DNA of 22,795 nt from Brevundimonas sp. UBA4609 (GTDB lineage Bacteria > Pseudomonadota > Alphaproteobacteria > Caulobacterales > Caulobacteraceae), in NCBI GenBank assembly GCA_002386585.1, contig DGIZ01000123.1, positions 474 to 23,268 on the forward strand, read 5' to 3'. The notes under the pieces are model-generated. The model was not told where the DNA came from, did not search any database, and saw only the letters and a list, made by a program, of their open reading frames with translations. The position numbers were made by a program, and so were the translations under genes. Each line of letters opens with the position of its first letter. The first letter of the stretch is position 1. Of the stretch, positions 7,292 to 14,192 are shown piece by piece.

Positions 7292-9985
7292 TTAGAAGCG
7301 CGCCGTCAGGCTGACCGAGGCGCTCTGACCCAGATCGTACTGGTTGATGCGGATCTTGTTGCCCTTTTCCTGATACTCCTCGAAGTCCGTCCCCAGCAGG
7401 TTGCGCAGCTCCAGGGCGAAGCCCAGGTCGCGGCCCTTCACGGTGAAGTCCTTGCGATAGACGAAGTCGAGAACGGCGCCCGGCTCCTGCAGGTAATCCG
7501 GCTCGCGCGCCGTGCCGACGCCCGCGCCGCGCGCGGTGATCCGCTCCGAGACGTAGTTCAGGATGAAGGTCGCCTGCGAGCGCGCCGTGTCGTCCTCCCA
7601 ACCCAGTTGCAGGTTGGCGACGTGCTCCGACTGGCCTTGCAGACGGCTGCCGTCCTGGATGAAGAACGACGCCTGTTCGGGACGCCCGCCGCCGCCCAGG
7701 GTGATGACGGTGTCGCCCTCGCCGACCGAGACGTCAGAGTCCGACCAGGTGTAGTTGGCCTGCACCAGCCAGCGCTTGTTGGAGATGAAGGCCGCCTGAT
7801 CGGCGAACTCGAAATACTTCTTCACCTCGGCCTCGACGCCCATGACGGTCGCTTCCGGCGCGTTGAGGAAGGTCTGCTGTCGCTGGTTGCCGACATCGAC
7901 GATCACCGCTTCGACCGGCTTGTCCAGCTTCTTATAGAAGACGCCCGCCGTGACGAACTGCTGGCGGCCGAAATACCATTCCCAGCGCGCGTCCAGGTTC
8001 AGGATCTCGGTGTCCGTCAGATAGGGGTTGCCGATAAAGACGCGGTCGCTTTCCGGGTCGGTATAGGCCTGGGGCGCCAGTTCGCGGAACTGCGGACGAC
8101 CGATGGTCTTGGACGCGCCGAAGCGCAGTTGCTGATCCTCGGTGAAGTTCCACGTCGCGGTGAACGACGGCAGCCAGTACTGCTCCTCGATCTCGGTCGC
8201 CTCATAGGACGAGGCGCCGCCGAACAGGTCGCGCGGGGTCACGCTCTGCTGGCCGTCCTCGAAGCGGACGCCGAAGGTGGTCCGGATGGTCGGCACGAAC
8301 TCGGCGTCGACCATGGCGTAGATCGCGTTGACCTTCATGTCGGCGTCATAGGCGTTGGCGCCGTTCGAGCCGGCGATCTCGCGCAGCTGCAGGGTCCACG
8401 GATTGATGTTGTAGTCCGAGAACAGGTAGTCGATCCGCGCGCGGCGCTGACTGTCGGTCAGGCCGTTGACGGCCTCGAACTGCAGGTCGTGACGCTCGGC
8501 CGAGCGGGTGTTGTCCAGGGTCGAGGCGCCGACGCTGATGGTCGCCTCGCGGCCCGCCGCCATCGGCAGCTTGTAGGCCAGGTCCACGCCGCCGGACCAG
8601 ATTTCGTCGTCCAACTCGCTGAACGAGATCTGGTTGCCCTGAACGTTGTGGATGAAGCGGTCCTGGGCGTCGACGCCATACTGGAAGCGCGATTCATAGG
8701 GAGCGTCGCGCGAGGTCTTGGCGTAGGCCGCGCGCCAGTCCAGCTTCCACTCGCCGTCAGCGCCGAAGTAGTGCTCGCCCGCCAGTTGGCTGGTGAACAG
8801 CTGACGCACGAACCACTCGGTGTAGTCGTTGCGGATGACGCTGCCGCCGGCGTCGAAGTCCGGCCCGGCCGAGGTGCGCGCGCGCTTGGTCGTGGTGCGG
8901 ACGTAGAGGTTGGTCCACTTCACCTCGTGATCGTCGGTCGTCAGCGACAGGCCGCCCAGGAAGTTCAGGCGCACGTCGTTCTGGTTGGACTCGACGTCGA
9001 AGGTCGAAACCGGCACCAGGTCGTCGCCCTGGAACTGGCCCTCTTCCTGGATCGCCTGGCGCGTGCGCCAGGAGTTGTCGTAACCGGCGACGGCGATGAC
9101 GCCCAGGTCGCCGATCTCGGTCGGGGTGCGGAAACCGCCCGCCAGTTCCAGGCTGCCGTCGACCGGCGTCTGCTGGCGCTGCATCAGGCGCAGCGGCGCA
9201 TTGACCAGCGACCGCCCCATGGCCTGCACTTCAGACGCCGAGAAGTTGGCCAGATTGATCTGCTTGCCGAGACGGAAGGCCTGAGCGATCTGGCTCGGAA
9301 CCTTGCGCGTCTCGTCGTCGAAGCCGGTCCAGTCGGTGTCCGAGCCGTAATAGACCAAGTTGTCGCGGCCCGTCGTCTCGGTGTTGCCGCCGATGCCCGC
9401 CTTGAAGGTCAGGAAGGGTTCGGCCGGGGCGTCCACGGTGCGCAGGTCGATGACCCCGCCGCCGAACTCGCCCGGATAGTTGGGGGAATAGGACTTCTGA
9501 ACCGTCACGCCCGCCAGGATGCTGGAGGGGAACAGGTCCAGCGGCACCACGCGCTGCAGCGGCTCGGGGCTGGGCAGCGGCGAACCGTTCAGCAGGGCCG
9601 AAGAATATCGCTCGCCCAGGCCGCGCACATAGACGAAGCGGCCCTCGACGATCGACAGGCCGGTCACGCGGGTCAGGGCCGCGGCGGCGGTGGAGTCGCC
9701 GGTGCGTTGCAGGTCTTCCGACGTCAGGAAAGCGGCCACCTCGGCGCTCTGACGGTTCGGCTGCGGGATATTGCGGCCCAGGACGACGATGTCGCCCAGT
9801 TGGGTGGCCGGGGTCTGCGACACCTGATCCGGGCTTTCCGGATCGGCGGGCAGTTCATTGCTCAGAGCCACGGCGGCGACGGGGGCGGACGCCTGGGCGA
9901 GCGCGAGGCTGGGCGCGCCGAAAGCGGCGACCAGGGCGCTGCTGGCCAGCAGCAGCCCGTTACGGGTCAGGGTCTTGTTCTTCAT
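7292..9985 (-). CDS. TonB-dependent outer-membrane receptor, lipoprotein-paired type
   Basis: A large outer-membrane active transporter of 897 residues. It has a signal peptide (about 1-30, ending SLALA-Q), a TonB-box-like DIVVLG (65-70), a plug domain (about 75-185) with YVRGLGERYSSALLNG (119-134) and SPNYPGEFGGGVIDLRT (167-183), then a barrel ending in the aromatic C-terminus TARF. No secretin/TonB N-terminal signalling (STN) domain is present, so transmembrane sigma signalling is not expected. The start at 9985 was chosen for its signal peptide and the AAGGCAG upstream; an in-frame extension to 10120 overlaps nothing useful. It lies 89 nt downstream of the lipoprotein gene, with a hairpin between them and an intrinsic terminator behind it. 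The ligand cannot be told from sequence. Confidence 0.93.
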   Translation of the reverse strand: MKNKTLTRNGLLLASSALVAAFGAPSLALAQASAPVAAVALSNELPADPESPDQVSQTPATQLGDIVVLGRNIPQPNRQSAEVAAFLTSEDLQRTGDSTAAAALTRVTGLSIVEGRFVYVRGLGERYSSALLNGSPLPSPEPLQRVVPLDLFPSSILAGVTVQKSYSPNYPGEFGGGVIDLRTVDAPAEPFLTFKAGIGGNTETTGRDNLVYYGSDTDWTGFDDETRKVPSQIAQAFRLGKQINLANFSASEVQAMGRSLVNAPLRLMQRQQTPVDGSLELAGGFRTPTEIGDLGVIAVAGYDNSWRTRQAIQEEGQFQGDDLVPVSTFDVESNQNDVRLNFLGGLSLTTDDHEVKWTNLYVRTTTKRARTSAGPDFDAGGSVIRNDYTEWFVRQLFTSQLAGEHYFGADGEWKLDWRAAYAKTSRDAPYESRFQYGVDAQDRFIHNVQGNQISFSELDDEIWSGGVDLAYKLPMAAGREATISVGASTLDNTRSAERHDLQFEAVNGLTDSQRRARIDYLFSDYNINPWTLQLREIAGSNGANAYDADMKVNAIYAMVDAEFVPTIRTTFGVRFEDGQQSVTPRDLFGGASSYEATEIEEQYWLPSFTATWNFTEDQQLRFGASKTIGRPQFRELAPQAYTDPESDRVFIGNPYLTDTEILNLDARWEWYFGRQQFVTAGVFYKKLDKPVEAVIVDVGNQRQQTFLNAPEATVMGVEAEVKKYFEFADQAAFISNKRWLVQANYTWSDSDVSVGEGDTVITLGGGGRPEQASFFIQDGSRLQGQSEHVANLQLGWEDDTARSQATFILNYVSERITARGAGVGTAREPDYLQEPGAVLDFVYRKDFTVKGRDLGFALELRNLLGTDFEEYQEKGNKIRINQYDLGQSASVSLTARF

Positions 9986-10025
9986 GTTCGGCTGCCTTGC
10001 GTAGGTCGAGAGAGGCTGGACGCTC

Positions 10026-10059
10026 AAAGGGTCGGCGGCGGCCCTTTCGGACCGCCGCC
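10026..10059 (-). promoter_or_regulatory. Intercistronic GC-rich hairpin between lipoprotein and receptor
   Basis: GGCGGCGG (10034-10041) pairs with CCGCCGCC (10052-10059) over a 10-nt loop. An alternative AAAGGG/CCCTTT pairing (10026-10031 with 10042-10047) overlaps it. There is only a TTT after the stem on the minus strand, so it is more likely a partial terminator or an mRNA-stabilising stem than a full stop. Confidence 0.45.
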
Positions 10060-10074
10060 TCGCCAGAGGGTTCA

Positions 10075-11580
10075 TCAGCACTTCGCGTTGGCGGTCAGGC
10101 CGCAGGTCCAACCCTGCCACCAGGTGTCCGAAGCGTTCTTCACGGCGCCGATGTAGTCGGTGTCGGTGAAGGCGGCGTGGACGCTGGAAGCCTTGACCGG
10201 GGTCACGGCGGTTTCATTGGCGCCGTTGATGAAGGTCAGGACCTGGTTGGTGATCGTCACGCCCGAAGTCGGGGCGGTCAGGGTCGAGGTCCCCTTGGCC
10301 GTGTTGTTCGTCCCGGCCGTGAAGATCGGTTCAGACAGGGCCGCGTTCGACGCACGATAAGAGATGCCGCAGGACATGAAGACCGAGTTGAACACCGGGT
10401 TCACGCTGGCCGTGTCGGGGTCGGCGATGTCCAGGCAGCCGGCCAGAGAACCGGAAACACTGGTGAAGACCGAGTTGATCACGGTCGGCTTCGTGCCCGT
10501 GTCGAAGTGGGCGACGGTATGGGCGTCGGTCGGCGAGTTGCGGCCCACCAGGGTCCAGTTGGCGATCTTGGGCTGGGAGTTGTAGCGCTGGGCCAGCGGC
10601 GTCGAGGCCGGGGCGGCCGAGAACTCGAAACCGGCCGAGCGGCTGGTCGCGTTCGGGGCGCGCTGGGTCGCGATGCCGAACTGGGCGCCGCCGCGCCAGC
10701 CGGTGTCGGTGTCGAAGGCGTCATCGTCGGCGCCGTTGATGACGATGTGCTTCAGATTGACGTTGCCGCCGAAGATTTCGATGCCGTCGTCCGACGAGTT
10801 GTAGGACTGGACGTATTCGATGGTGGTGCCGGCGCCGACGCCGGCCAGGGTCAGGGCCTGCAGTTCGTTGCCCGTCGAGATCTCAAAGCCAGAGTAACGG
10901 ATCTGGACGTAACGCAGACGGCCCGAGTTGTCGTTGGCGTTGCCGCCGCCGTAGAAGGCGTTGGTGCCCTCGACCTGGCCGGTGCAGGTGACCGGCGCGG
11001 TCAGTTGACAGTTGGCCTGAGGCGCGCGACCGGCCAGGACGATCCCGCCCCACTGACCGTGCGAATTCTCGTTCGTCGTGCCTTCGACGTTCTGGCGGCT
11101 GGTGAAGATGATCGGTTGCGAGGCCGTGCCCTCGGCGTAGATCTGCGAGCCGCGGTTCACCAGCAGGTAGTCGCCGCCGCCCGAGGCGAAGATGGTCACC
11201 CCCGCCTCGACCGTCAGGATGCCCTGCGTGCCCGTGTTGGCCGAGGCGTCGACGCCGCCGTCCGTGCCGACGGCCGTGCGGCCCGAGATCGAATAGATGG
11301 TGCCGGCGCGCAGCGGCACCGTCAGCGAGCCGTTGATCTGTTGCGGCAGCTGGCAGTTGCGCAGCGTGCCGTTGGCCATGGTGCCGACGTTGGCGAAGCC
11401 GGTCGGGCAGTCAGCGGCGGCCTGGCCGTTGCCGCCGCCGTTGTTGCCGCCGCCATTGTTGCCGCCGCCGTTGCCGAAATCGCCTTCGCCCGGCGAGGCC
11501 ACCTCGGCCGAACCGCCGCAGGCCGCCAGGGCGAGCGCGCTGGCCGCCACGGCGAGCAGGGTCTTGAAGCTGCTGTTCAT
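10075..11580 (-). CDS. Outer-membrane lipoprotein with beta-helix-like repeats, receptor partner
   Basis: I do not recognise a named function. The start at 11580 (MNSSFK) was preferred over the ATG at 11586 because GGTGGA (11587-11592) is 6 nt from it but abuts the other. The 501-residue protein has a lipoprotein signal with lipobox LAAC (Cys21) and Gly at +2, which favours outer-membrane sorting. Next come a Gly/Asn linker with three 5-residue repeats and a body rich in short beta strands, Asn/Gly turns and phrases such as SSDDGIEIFGGNVNLKHIVING, which resemble right-handed beta-helix proteins. The C-terminus has TDYIGAVKN...WWQGWTCGL, with two late cysteines. It precedes a TonB receptor and lies near the T2SS genes, so I infer a surface-exposed lipoprotein that captures or processes the receptor ligand and may be exported by the T2SS. 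Confidence 0.82.
   Translation of the reverse strand: MNSSFKTLLAVAASALALAACGGSAEVASPGEGDFGNGGGNNGGGNNGGGNGQAAADCPTGFANVGTMANGTLRNCQLPQQINGSLTVPLRAGTIYSISGRTAVGTDGGVDASANTGTQGILTVEAGVTIFASGGGDYLLVNRGSQIYAEGTASQPIIFTSRQNVEGTTNENSHGQWGGIVLAGRAPQANCQLTAPVTCTGQVEGTNAFYGGGNANDNSGRLRYVQIRYSGFEISTGNELQALTLAGVGAGTTIEYVQSYNSSDDGIEIFGGNVNLKHIVINGADDDAFDTDTGWRGGAQFGIATQRAPNATSRSAGFEFSAAPASTPLAQRYNSQPKIANWTLVGRNSPTDAHTVAHFDTGTKPTVINSVFTSVSGSLAGCLDIADPDTASVNPVFNSVFMSCGISYRASNAALSEPIFTAGTNNTAKGTSTLTAPTSGVTITNQVLTFINGANETAVTPVKASSVHAAFTDTDYIGAVKNASDTWWQGWTCGLTANAKC
11431..11475 (-). repeat. Three 15-bp tandem repeats encoding the Gly/Asn linker
   Basis: Units 11431-11445, 11446-11460 and 11461-11475 differ at only one to two positions and encode a five-residue Gly-rich Asn-containing unit. 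Because the unit is a multiple of three, copy-number change would alter linker length without a frameshift. Confidence 0.85.
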
Positions 11581-11623
11581 CGTCATTCCACCGGTCTGGT
11601 CAAAGGATGCGACAGTGGGCGGC

Positions 11624-11640
11624 TCATCCGCCGCGGATGA
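11624..11640. promoter_or_regulatory. Perfect 7-bp inverted repeat upstream of the lipoprotein gene
   Basis: TCATCCG (11624-11630) and CGGATGA (11634-11640) are separated by CCG. The centre is 52 bp upstream of the lipoprotein start on the minus strand, in the position of a transcriptional operator or 5' UTR hairpin. No T-run follows it on either strand. Confidence 0.4.
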
Positions 11641-11686
11641 CCCTGCTTCCCTCCTGCCTCGGCGGCATGGATAGCGGCTGCTGTTT

Positions 11687-11706
11687 CCGAAGCTTGCGCG
11701 CTTCGG
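11687..11706. promoter_or_regulatory. Perfect 7-bp inverted repeat with 6-bp spacer
   Basis: CCGAAGC (11687-11693) and GCTTCGG (11700-11706) flank TTGCGC. Located about 115 bp upstream of the lipoprotein start, next to the phased repeats at 11721-11753. No T-tract, so an operator is more likely than a terminator. Confidence 0.4.
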
Positions 11707-11720
11707 TGACGGATCAGCTT

Positions 11721-11753
11721 AGGTTTCTTGCCGTTTTCTCGCCGTTTGAGTGA
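11721..11753. promoter_or_regulatory. Three imperfect 11-bp phased direct repeats
   Basis: Units at 11721-11731, 11732-11742 and 11743-11753 share a GTTT core at the same offset. The clearest pair is GCCGTTT at 11730-11736 and again at 11741-11747, exactly 11 bp apart, giving a 7+4+7 layout. Spacing of one helical turn is typical of OmpR/PhoB-type response regulators, though the bases do not match the PhoB consensus well. Confidence 0.4.
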
Positions 11754-11909
11754 CGAATTGTCCGATAACGGAGATTGACGGTCTTCATCCGCCGGTCATC
11801 GGACGGCGCCTTGAAGCGCACGCCCCCTTGTGTCGCGGACGCGTCTGACGCAACAGGACGCGCCGGTCTGCTCGCCGGCCCCCGACACGCAAAGAAGACG
11901 AGATCCCGA

Positions 11910-13337
11910 ATGGGCGGCTGGAACGTGCGCAAGCGCATCACTGTCAACGCGCAGGAACGCAGCCTGGCCCGCAGCCTCAGCTGGCCTCATCTTGTGGCCA
12001 TGGGCGTGGGCGCCATCGTCGGCACCGGCATCCTGACCCTGATCGGCATCGGCGCCGACAAGGCCGGGCCGGCCGTCCTGCTGTCCTTCCTGATCGCGGG
12101 CTTCGTCTGCGCCTGCGCCGCCCTGGCCTATGCCGAGATGGCCTCGACCATCCCCGCCTCGGGCAGCGCCTATACCTACAACTATGTCGTCATCGGCGAG
12201 GTCGTCGCCTGGGTCATCGGCTGGAGCCTCATCCTCGAATACAGTCTGGTGGTCAGCGCCGTGGCCGTCAGCTGGTCCGGCTATGCGGCGCCCCTGCTGC
12301 ACGACTGGCTGGGCCTGCCCATGGCCATTATGCAGGGGCCGCACGCGGGCGGCGTCGCCAACGTGCCCGCCCTGTTCATCATCCTGGTCATCGCCGGAAT
12401 GCTGATCATCGGCACCCGCAAGAGCGCCACGCTGAACCTGGCCCTTGTGGTCGTAAAGCTGTCGGCCCTGGTGCTGTTTGTCTGGTTCGCCCTGCCCCAT
12501 TTCAACGCCGCCAATCTGGAGCCGTTCAGCCCCTTCGGCTTCGGCCGCACCATGGGCGAGGACGGGGTCGAGCGCGGCATCATGGCCGCCGCCGCCATCA
12601 TCTTCTCGGCCTTCTACGGCTTCGACGCCATCGCCACGGCGGCTGAGGAAACCCGCAATCCCAAGCGCGATCTGGCCATCGGCATCGTCGGCTCCATGCT
12701 GGCCTGCGCGGCCATCTACACCGTCATCGCCACGGCGGCCCTGGGCGCGACCTCCTTCACCCTGTTCGCCAACAGCCCCGAGCCGCTGGCCCTGATCCTG
12801 CGCGAAATCGGCCAGCCGGGCGCCGCCCACTTCCTGGCCGTGACGGCGGTGCTGACCCTGCCGACCGTCATCCTGGCCTTCTTCTATGGCCAGAGCCGCA
12901 TCTTCTTCGTCATGGCGCGCGACGGCCTGCTGCCGCGCGGCCTGTCGCAGCTGTCGGCCAAGGGCGCGCCCCTGCGGATCACCCTGTTCACCGCCGCCGT
13001 GGTGGGGACCATCTCCCTGTTCTTTCCGCTGGACGAGATCGTCGCCCTGGCCAACGCCGGGACGCTGGTGGCCTTCAGCTCGGTGGCGCTGTGCATGCTG
13101 ATCCTGCGTCGTCGCTCGCCGGACCTGCCGCGCGGCTTCCGCACGCCGCTGGCCTGGATCATCGGTCCGATCGCCATCGCCGGCTGCCTCTATCTGCTGG
13201 CCAGCCTGCCGCAGAAAACGCAAGCGTGGTTCCTGATCTGGAACGTGATCGGCGTCGGCGCCTATCTGCTCTACGGCCGTCGCTTCAGCGTCGCCCGTCG
13301 TGAGGCCAAGGAAGCCGAACAGGCCGCCGACGACTGA
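11910..13337 (+). CDS. APC-superfamily amino acid permease
   Basis: An inner-membrane secondary transporter, probably a proton-coupled amino acid importer of the cationic amino acid transporter branch (YfnA/YhdG-like). From the ATG at 11910 it has 475 residues and about twelve hydrophobic helices. Helix 1 carries the discontinuous binding motif GAIVGTGIL, and helix 2-3 has EMASTIPASGSAYTY, both family hallmarks; FYGFDAIATAAEE is the typical helix 6 motif. The open frame extends upstream to 11775, but those residues are Arg/Pro/Ala-rich and precede the usual RSLSWPHLVAMGVG start of the family. The ribosome binding site is weak (around 11896-11904). It lacks the island operator, so I do not place it in the same regulon. 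Substrate unknown. Confidence 0.9.
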   Translation: MGGWNVRKRITVNAQERSLARSLSWPHLVAMGVGAIVGTGILTLIGIGADKAGPAVLLSFLIAGFVCACAALAYAEMASTIPASGSAYTYNYVVIGEVVAWVIGWSLILEYSLVVSAVAVSWSGYAAPLLHDWLGLPMAIMQGPHAGGVANVPALFIILVIAGMLIIGTRKSATLNLALVVVKLSALVLFVWFALPHFNAANLEPFSPFGFGRTMGEDGVERGIMAAAAIIFSAFYGFDAIATAAEETRNPKRDLAIGIVGSMLACAAIYTVIATAALGATSFTLFANSPEPLALILREIGQPGAAHFLAVTAVLTLPTVILAFFYGQSRIFFVMARDGLLPRGLSQLSAKGAPLRITLFTAAVVGTISLFFPLDEIVALANAGTLVAFSSVALCMLILRRRSPDLPRGFRTPLAWIIGPIAIAGCLYLLASLPQKTQAWFLIWNVIGVGAYLLYGRRFSVARREAKEAEQAADD

Positions 13338-13344
13338 TCCTACA

Positions 13345-13368
13345 GGGGGCGCTGCGACCGGCGCCCCC
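13345..13368 (+). terminator. Strong GC hairpin after the permease gene
   Basis: GGGGGCGC (13345-13352) pairs perfectly with GCGCCCCC (13361-13368) over an 8-nt loop, 8 nt after the permease stop. There is no T-tract behind it, so it is a candidate non-canonical terminator or 3' end-stabilising stem. Confidence 0.55.
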
Positions 13369-13432
13369 GCTAATCCTCAACCGGCCCAGGCGGTCCCCGG
13401 CGCCGCCTGCTATCCAGACGCCTCGCCCCGAT

Positions 13433-13506
13433 GGCCGGATAGCGGAGCGGTTACGCGGCGGAGTGCATATCCGTCCAGCCTGGTTCGATCCCAGGTCCGG
13501 CCTCCA
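13433..13506 (+). tRNA. tRNA-Cys (GCA), unusual anticodon loop
   Basis: A 74-nt cloverleaf: acceptor GGCCGGA/TCCGGCC, D stem GCG/CGC, anticodon stem GCGGA/TCCGT, four-base variable loop, T stem CCTGG/CCAGG with TTCGATC, and an encoded CCA. The anticodon GCA is at 13465-13467 with U33 before it. Cys identity is supported by U73 and by G at both positions 15 and 48, the special pair known from E. coli tRNA-Cys. The odd part is the loop GTGCATA: E. coli has TTGCAAA, so positions 32 (G) and 37 (T) both differ. A pyrimidine at 37 is rare and destroys the A36-A37-A38 recognition sequence of MiaA. It lies 31 nt upstream of the redoxin gene. Confidence 0.9.
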
Positions 13507-13537
13507 TCGGGGCGCCCTGCCGTTCAGGAGCCGCGCC

Positions 13538-14017
13538 ATGCACCGTCTCGCCCCCTCGATCGACGCCGTGGAGTGGTTGAACACGCCCGACCCGGTGCGT
13601 CTGGAAGACCTGCGCGGCAAGGTCGTCTGCATCGCCTTCCTGCAACGCCTCTGCCCCGGCTGCTCCCACTACGCCCTGCCCCAGGCCCGGCGCGTGGCCG
13701 AGACCTTCACCTCCGGCGAGGTCGCCGTCCTGGGCGTCCACAGCGTGTTCGAACATCACGACCAGCAGTCGGACCGCGCGGGCCTGACCCAATGGCTGGC
13801 CGAGCACGGTTGCCGATTCCCCGTCGCCGTCGACGCGCCTTCGGCCGACACCACCGCGCCTCGCACCATGACCGCCTTCAATCTTCAAGGCACGCCCAGT
13901 CTGGTGCTGGTCGACCGGCTGGGCCGGATGCGGATGCGCCGTTTCGGCCCCGTCTCGGACATGATGCTGGGCGCCGAGATCATGGCCCTGCTGCTGGAGC
14001 CTGTAACCGCCGCGTGA
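13538..14017 (+). CDS. Thioredoxin-fold redoxin with CPGC motif
   Basis: A small protein of 159 residues with a thioredoxin-like fold of the AhpC/TSA or redoxin type, probably a thiol oxidoreductase or peroxidase acting in the cytoplasm, since no signal peptide is visible. It has the strand-loop VVCIAFLQRLCPGC with redox cysteines 39 and 42, and a cis-proline loop GTPSLVLVD (about 118-126). The start at 13538 is fixed by CAGGAG (13525-13530) 7 nt upstream; an in-frame upstream start at 13463 would fall inside the tRNA. It sits directly behind tRNA-Cys and could share its transcript. Not obviously linked to the catabolic island downstream. Confidence 0.85.
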   Translation: MHRLAPSIDAVEWLNTPDPVRLEDLRGKVVCIAFLQRLCPGCSHYALPQARRVAETFTSGEVAVLGVHSVFEHHDQQSDRAGLTQWLAEHGCRFPVAVDAPSADTTAPRTMTAFNLQGTPSLVLVDRLGRMRMRRFGPVSDMMLGAEIMALLLEPVTAA

Positions 14018-14192
14018 AAAGCCGCACCGCCTGCTTGCCCCAGCGTCAAATGCTCATTTTATTGAGCGCCCAGAACACAAAATCAGTGACTTAAACCAAA
14101 ACCATAAAGGGCTTGTTGCCTGATCCGTTATCGTGCCCACTATCCTGGACGGCGAACCAGAGAGGGATCGCTTTCACAGTGAGCCTAACGAC
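14018..14192. promoter_or_regulatory. AT-rich promoter region of the catabolic operon
   Basis: This 175-bp gap is clearly richer in A/T than its flanks (notably 14040-14110) and contains the palindromic operator candidate at 14051-14068. A TTGTTG at 14113-14118 could be a -35 element, but no good -10 was found at 16-18 bp. No gene seen. Confidence 0.5.
14051..14068. promoter_or_regulatory. Operator candidate, site A
   Basis: TGCTC-ATTTTATT-GAGCG, 18 bp, containing the perfect inverted repeat GCTCA-N6-TGAGC. It shares the TG(C/A)TC-N8-GA(G/T)C(A/G) layout with sites at 19406-19423 and 21887-21904. It lies 34 nt after the redoxin stop and 124 nt before the ALDH start. The likely binder is the XRE-cupin regulator encoded at 18824. 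Confidence 0.6.

Larger units (their letters stand above)
11581..11909. promoter_or_regulatory. Divergent regulatory region, lipoprotein (minus) and permease (plus)
   Basis: This 329-bp gap holds no credible gene. Contents: the lipoprotein ribosome binding site GGTGGA (11587-11592, minus); a perfect 7-bp inverted repeat TCATCCG-CCG-CGGATGA (11624-11640); a second perfect one CCGAAGC-N6-GCTTCGG (11687-11706); and three imperfect 11-bp direct repeats (11721-11753). A TTGACG at 11775-11780 could be a plus-strand -35 but has no convincing -10. The stretch from about 11705 to 11775 is less GC-rich than its surroundings, as promoters often are here. An open frame that begins at 11775 and reads into the permease is not taken as coding. 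Confidence 0.6.

Noticed and set aside
7193..10156. A 987-codon plus-strand frame opposite the first TonB receptor
   Set aside because: The product is a low-complexity Arg/Gln/Ala/Val-rich string with no motifs. It mirrors a clear receptor gene with signal peptide and plug motifs; long antisense frames are expected at this GC content.
11775..11909. N-terminal extension of the permease from a TTG at 11775
   Set aside because: Arg/Pro-rich with no family similarity, no ribosome binding site, and it covers the likely promoter region.
11796..13223. A 475-codon minus-strand frame opposite the permease
   Set aside because: Asp/Gly/Gln-rich reverse reading of transmembrane codons; the plus strand has a clear APC permease.
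13433..13506. Integrase attachment site in tRNA-Cys
   Set aside because: No integrase gene, no direct repeat of the tRNA 3' end elsewhere in the window, and no change in gene style across it.
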